From assembly GCA_026645635.1 (NCBI GenBank), contig JAPKMV010000006.1, forward strand, positions 1-18,337: a stretch of DNA of 18,337 bases. Reading direction: 5' to 3'. A program made the translations under genes and the position numbers. Under the pieces are notes generated by a model. The model ran no database searches, had not been told where the DNA came from, and saw only the letters and a program-made list of their open reading frames with translations. This DNA is from Caldilineaceae bacterium. GTDB lineage: Bacteria > Chloroflexota > Anaerolineae > Caldilineales > Caldilineaceae. The stretch's first letter is position 1. Each line of letters opens with the position of its first letter. Shown in pieces: positions 17,551 through 18,337 of the stretch.

Positions 17551-18337
17551 CTATCCCACGGCCACTTCGCCGAACTCGCCGCGCATACAGTGGTCACTGG
17601 CCATGCTCGCGCCGTACGCGCCGGCGGGGAAGAGCGCAAGCAGATCCCCCTCGCACACCGGCGGCAGCAGCCGCGCCTTCGCCCAGACATCCAGCCCCTC
17701 GTTGATGTGGCCGGCGACATGGCAGGTCACCGTCGCGGGCGCCAGCGGGCGGCAGAGCGGCAGAATTTCCAGGGGAATCTCGTACATTGCCGGCAGCGGG
17801 TTGATGGCGTAGCCGGCGTCCACGCCGATCCAGTGAATGTGGCGCCGCTCCTCCACCGTGTTGACTTCGACGATGAGCACGCCGGCCGGCGCCACCACCC
17901 AGGTGCCCGGCTCGCAGACCACGGTCACGTCCAGCGGCGCCAGGCGCCGGGCGATGCATTCGCCCCAGGTAGCCAGGCTCAGCGGGCGGTCTGCGGCCAG
18001 GTAGCGCCCGCCCAGCCCCCCGCCGATGTTGACGCTCGCCAGGTCGGGCGCCTGCCGCGCCACCTCTGCCAGGCGGGTGAAGGCCCAGTCCACCAGGTCG
18101 GCGCTTTCCTGGGGTAGCCCCCAACCGATGTGCATGGCCACGGAATCCACGATCAGCCCGGCGGCTGTGGCGGCGCTGATTGCGGCTGCGCACTCTTCCA
18201 CCTCGAAGCCGAACTTGGATTTGCCGTAGACCATCTTAGGATGGTGGCCGTAGCTGGCGGTTACGCCGGCGTCGAAGCGCAGCCCCACGGCCGTGCCGCG
18301 GGGCGCCCGCGCACCGTAGCGGCGCAGCGCGGAGAAG
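17551..18337 (-). CDS. Fold-type-III PLP decarboxylase-like protein (DAP/ornithine decarboxylase family), N-terminus outside window
   Basis: The frame is open to the right edge, giving about 262 C-terminal residues of a family usually near 400-450. Landmarks: KMVYGKSKFGF (SKFG motif), VDSVAMHIGWG (the H.G motif), VNIGGGLGGRY (glycine loop binding the PLP phosphate), VCEPGTWVVAPAG (EPGR-like, Arg replaced by Thr), GVDAGY, and FPAGAYGASMASDHC (GAY with the PLP-contacting Tyr). The motif that normally reads GPxCESxD aligns with VAGHINEGLDVW, so the cysteine donated to the partner active site is Asn here. The family decarboxylates diaminopimelate, ornithine, arginine or carboxynorspermidine. Substrate and even decarboxylase activity are uncertain for this member. 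The exchanger gene follows after 40 bp. Confidence 0.82.
   Translation of the reverse strand, partial: FSALRRYGARAPRGTAVGLRFDAGVTASYGHHPKMVYGKSKFGFEVEECAAAISAATAAGLIVDSVAMHIGWGLPQESADLVDWAFTRLAEVARQAPDLASVNIGGGLGGRYLAADRPLSLATWGECIARRLAPLDVTVVCEPGTWVVAPAGVLIVEVNTVEERRHIHWIGVDAGYAINPLPAMYEIPLEILPLCRPLAPATVTCHVAGHINEGLDVWAKARLLPPVCEGDLLALFPAGAYGASMASDHCMRGEFGEVAVG

Noticed and set aside
16588..18117. 509-codon plus-strand open frame across the exchanger and PLP-enzyme genes
   Set aside because: It spans two real minus-strand genes and their gap, and its translation is Ser/Thr/Pro/Met-rich shadow sequence.

Overview
The window is GC-rich chromosomal DNA from a bacterium. The dense collinear gene blocks, the DUF6391-like protein, the Uma2-type endonuclease, the coiled-coil PD-(D/E)XK protein and the many intergenic word-repeat hairpins suggest a Chloroflexota member (Anaerolineae/Caldilineae type). 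This is inference from gene content and style; no rRNA or other marker is present to prove it. I see no tRNA, rRNA, CRISPR array, transposase or phage gene.

Left block (1-10051, all minus strand). In transcription order it holds transketolase (tkt), a DUF6391-like membrane protein, holA (DNA polymerase III delta), recF, an M16 zinc peptidase broken by an internal deletion and frameshift, a 1056-residue protein that joins a RelE/ParE-like N-terminus to a superfamily I helicase core and a helical tail, and an Uma2 endonuclease that runs off the left edge. holA and recF are 12 bp apart and probably form a replication/repair operon. tkt has a good sigma70-type promoter of its own in the divergent gap at 10052-10207.

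Middle block (10208-14699, all plus strand). It holds a membrane-anchored metallophosphoesterase, a closely spaced small METTL7-like methyltransferase, an Mn-type superoxide dismutase with a strong ribosome binding site and a clear intrinsic terminator, a Trp/His-rich conserved protein of unknown function, and a coiled-coil PD-(D/E)XK protein built on a 42-bp tandem repeat and preceded by a near-consensus promoter.

Right block (14887-18337, all minus strand). It holds a secreted L,D-transpeptidase with three LysM domains, a CaCA-type Na+/Ca2+ exchanger, and the C-terminal part of a fold-type-III PLP decarboxylase-like protein in which the usual catalytic cysteine position reads Asn.

Two things stand out. 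One is the RelE-like/helicase fusion at 664-3834, a possible uncharacterised toxin-helicase or defence protein. The other is a set of intergenic hairpins, most of them just 3' of a stop codon. Their arms are made of tandem short words (AATCTC, CTCTGCG, ATCTGCG, ATTCGTG) with 1-2 nt linkers. The words differ between elements but the layout is the same, and one element supplies the stop codon of tkt.
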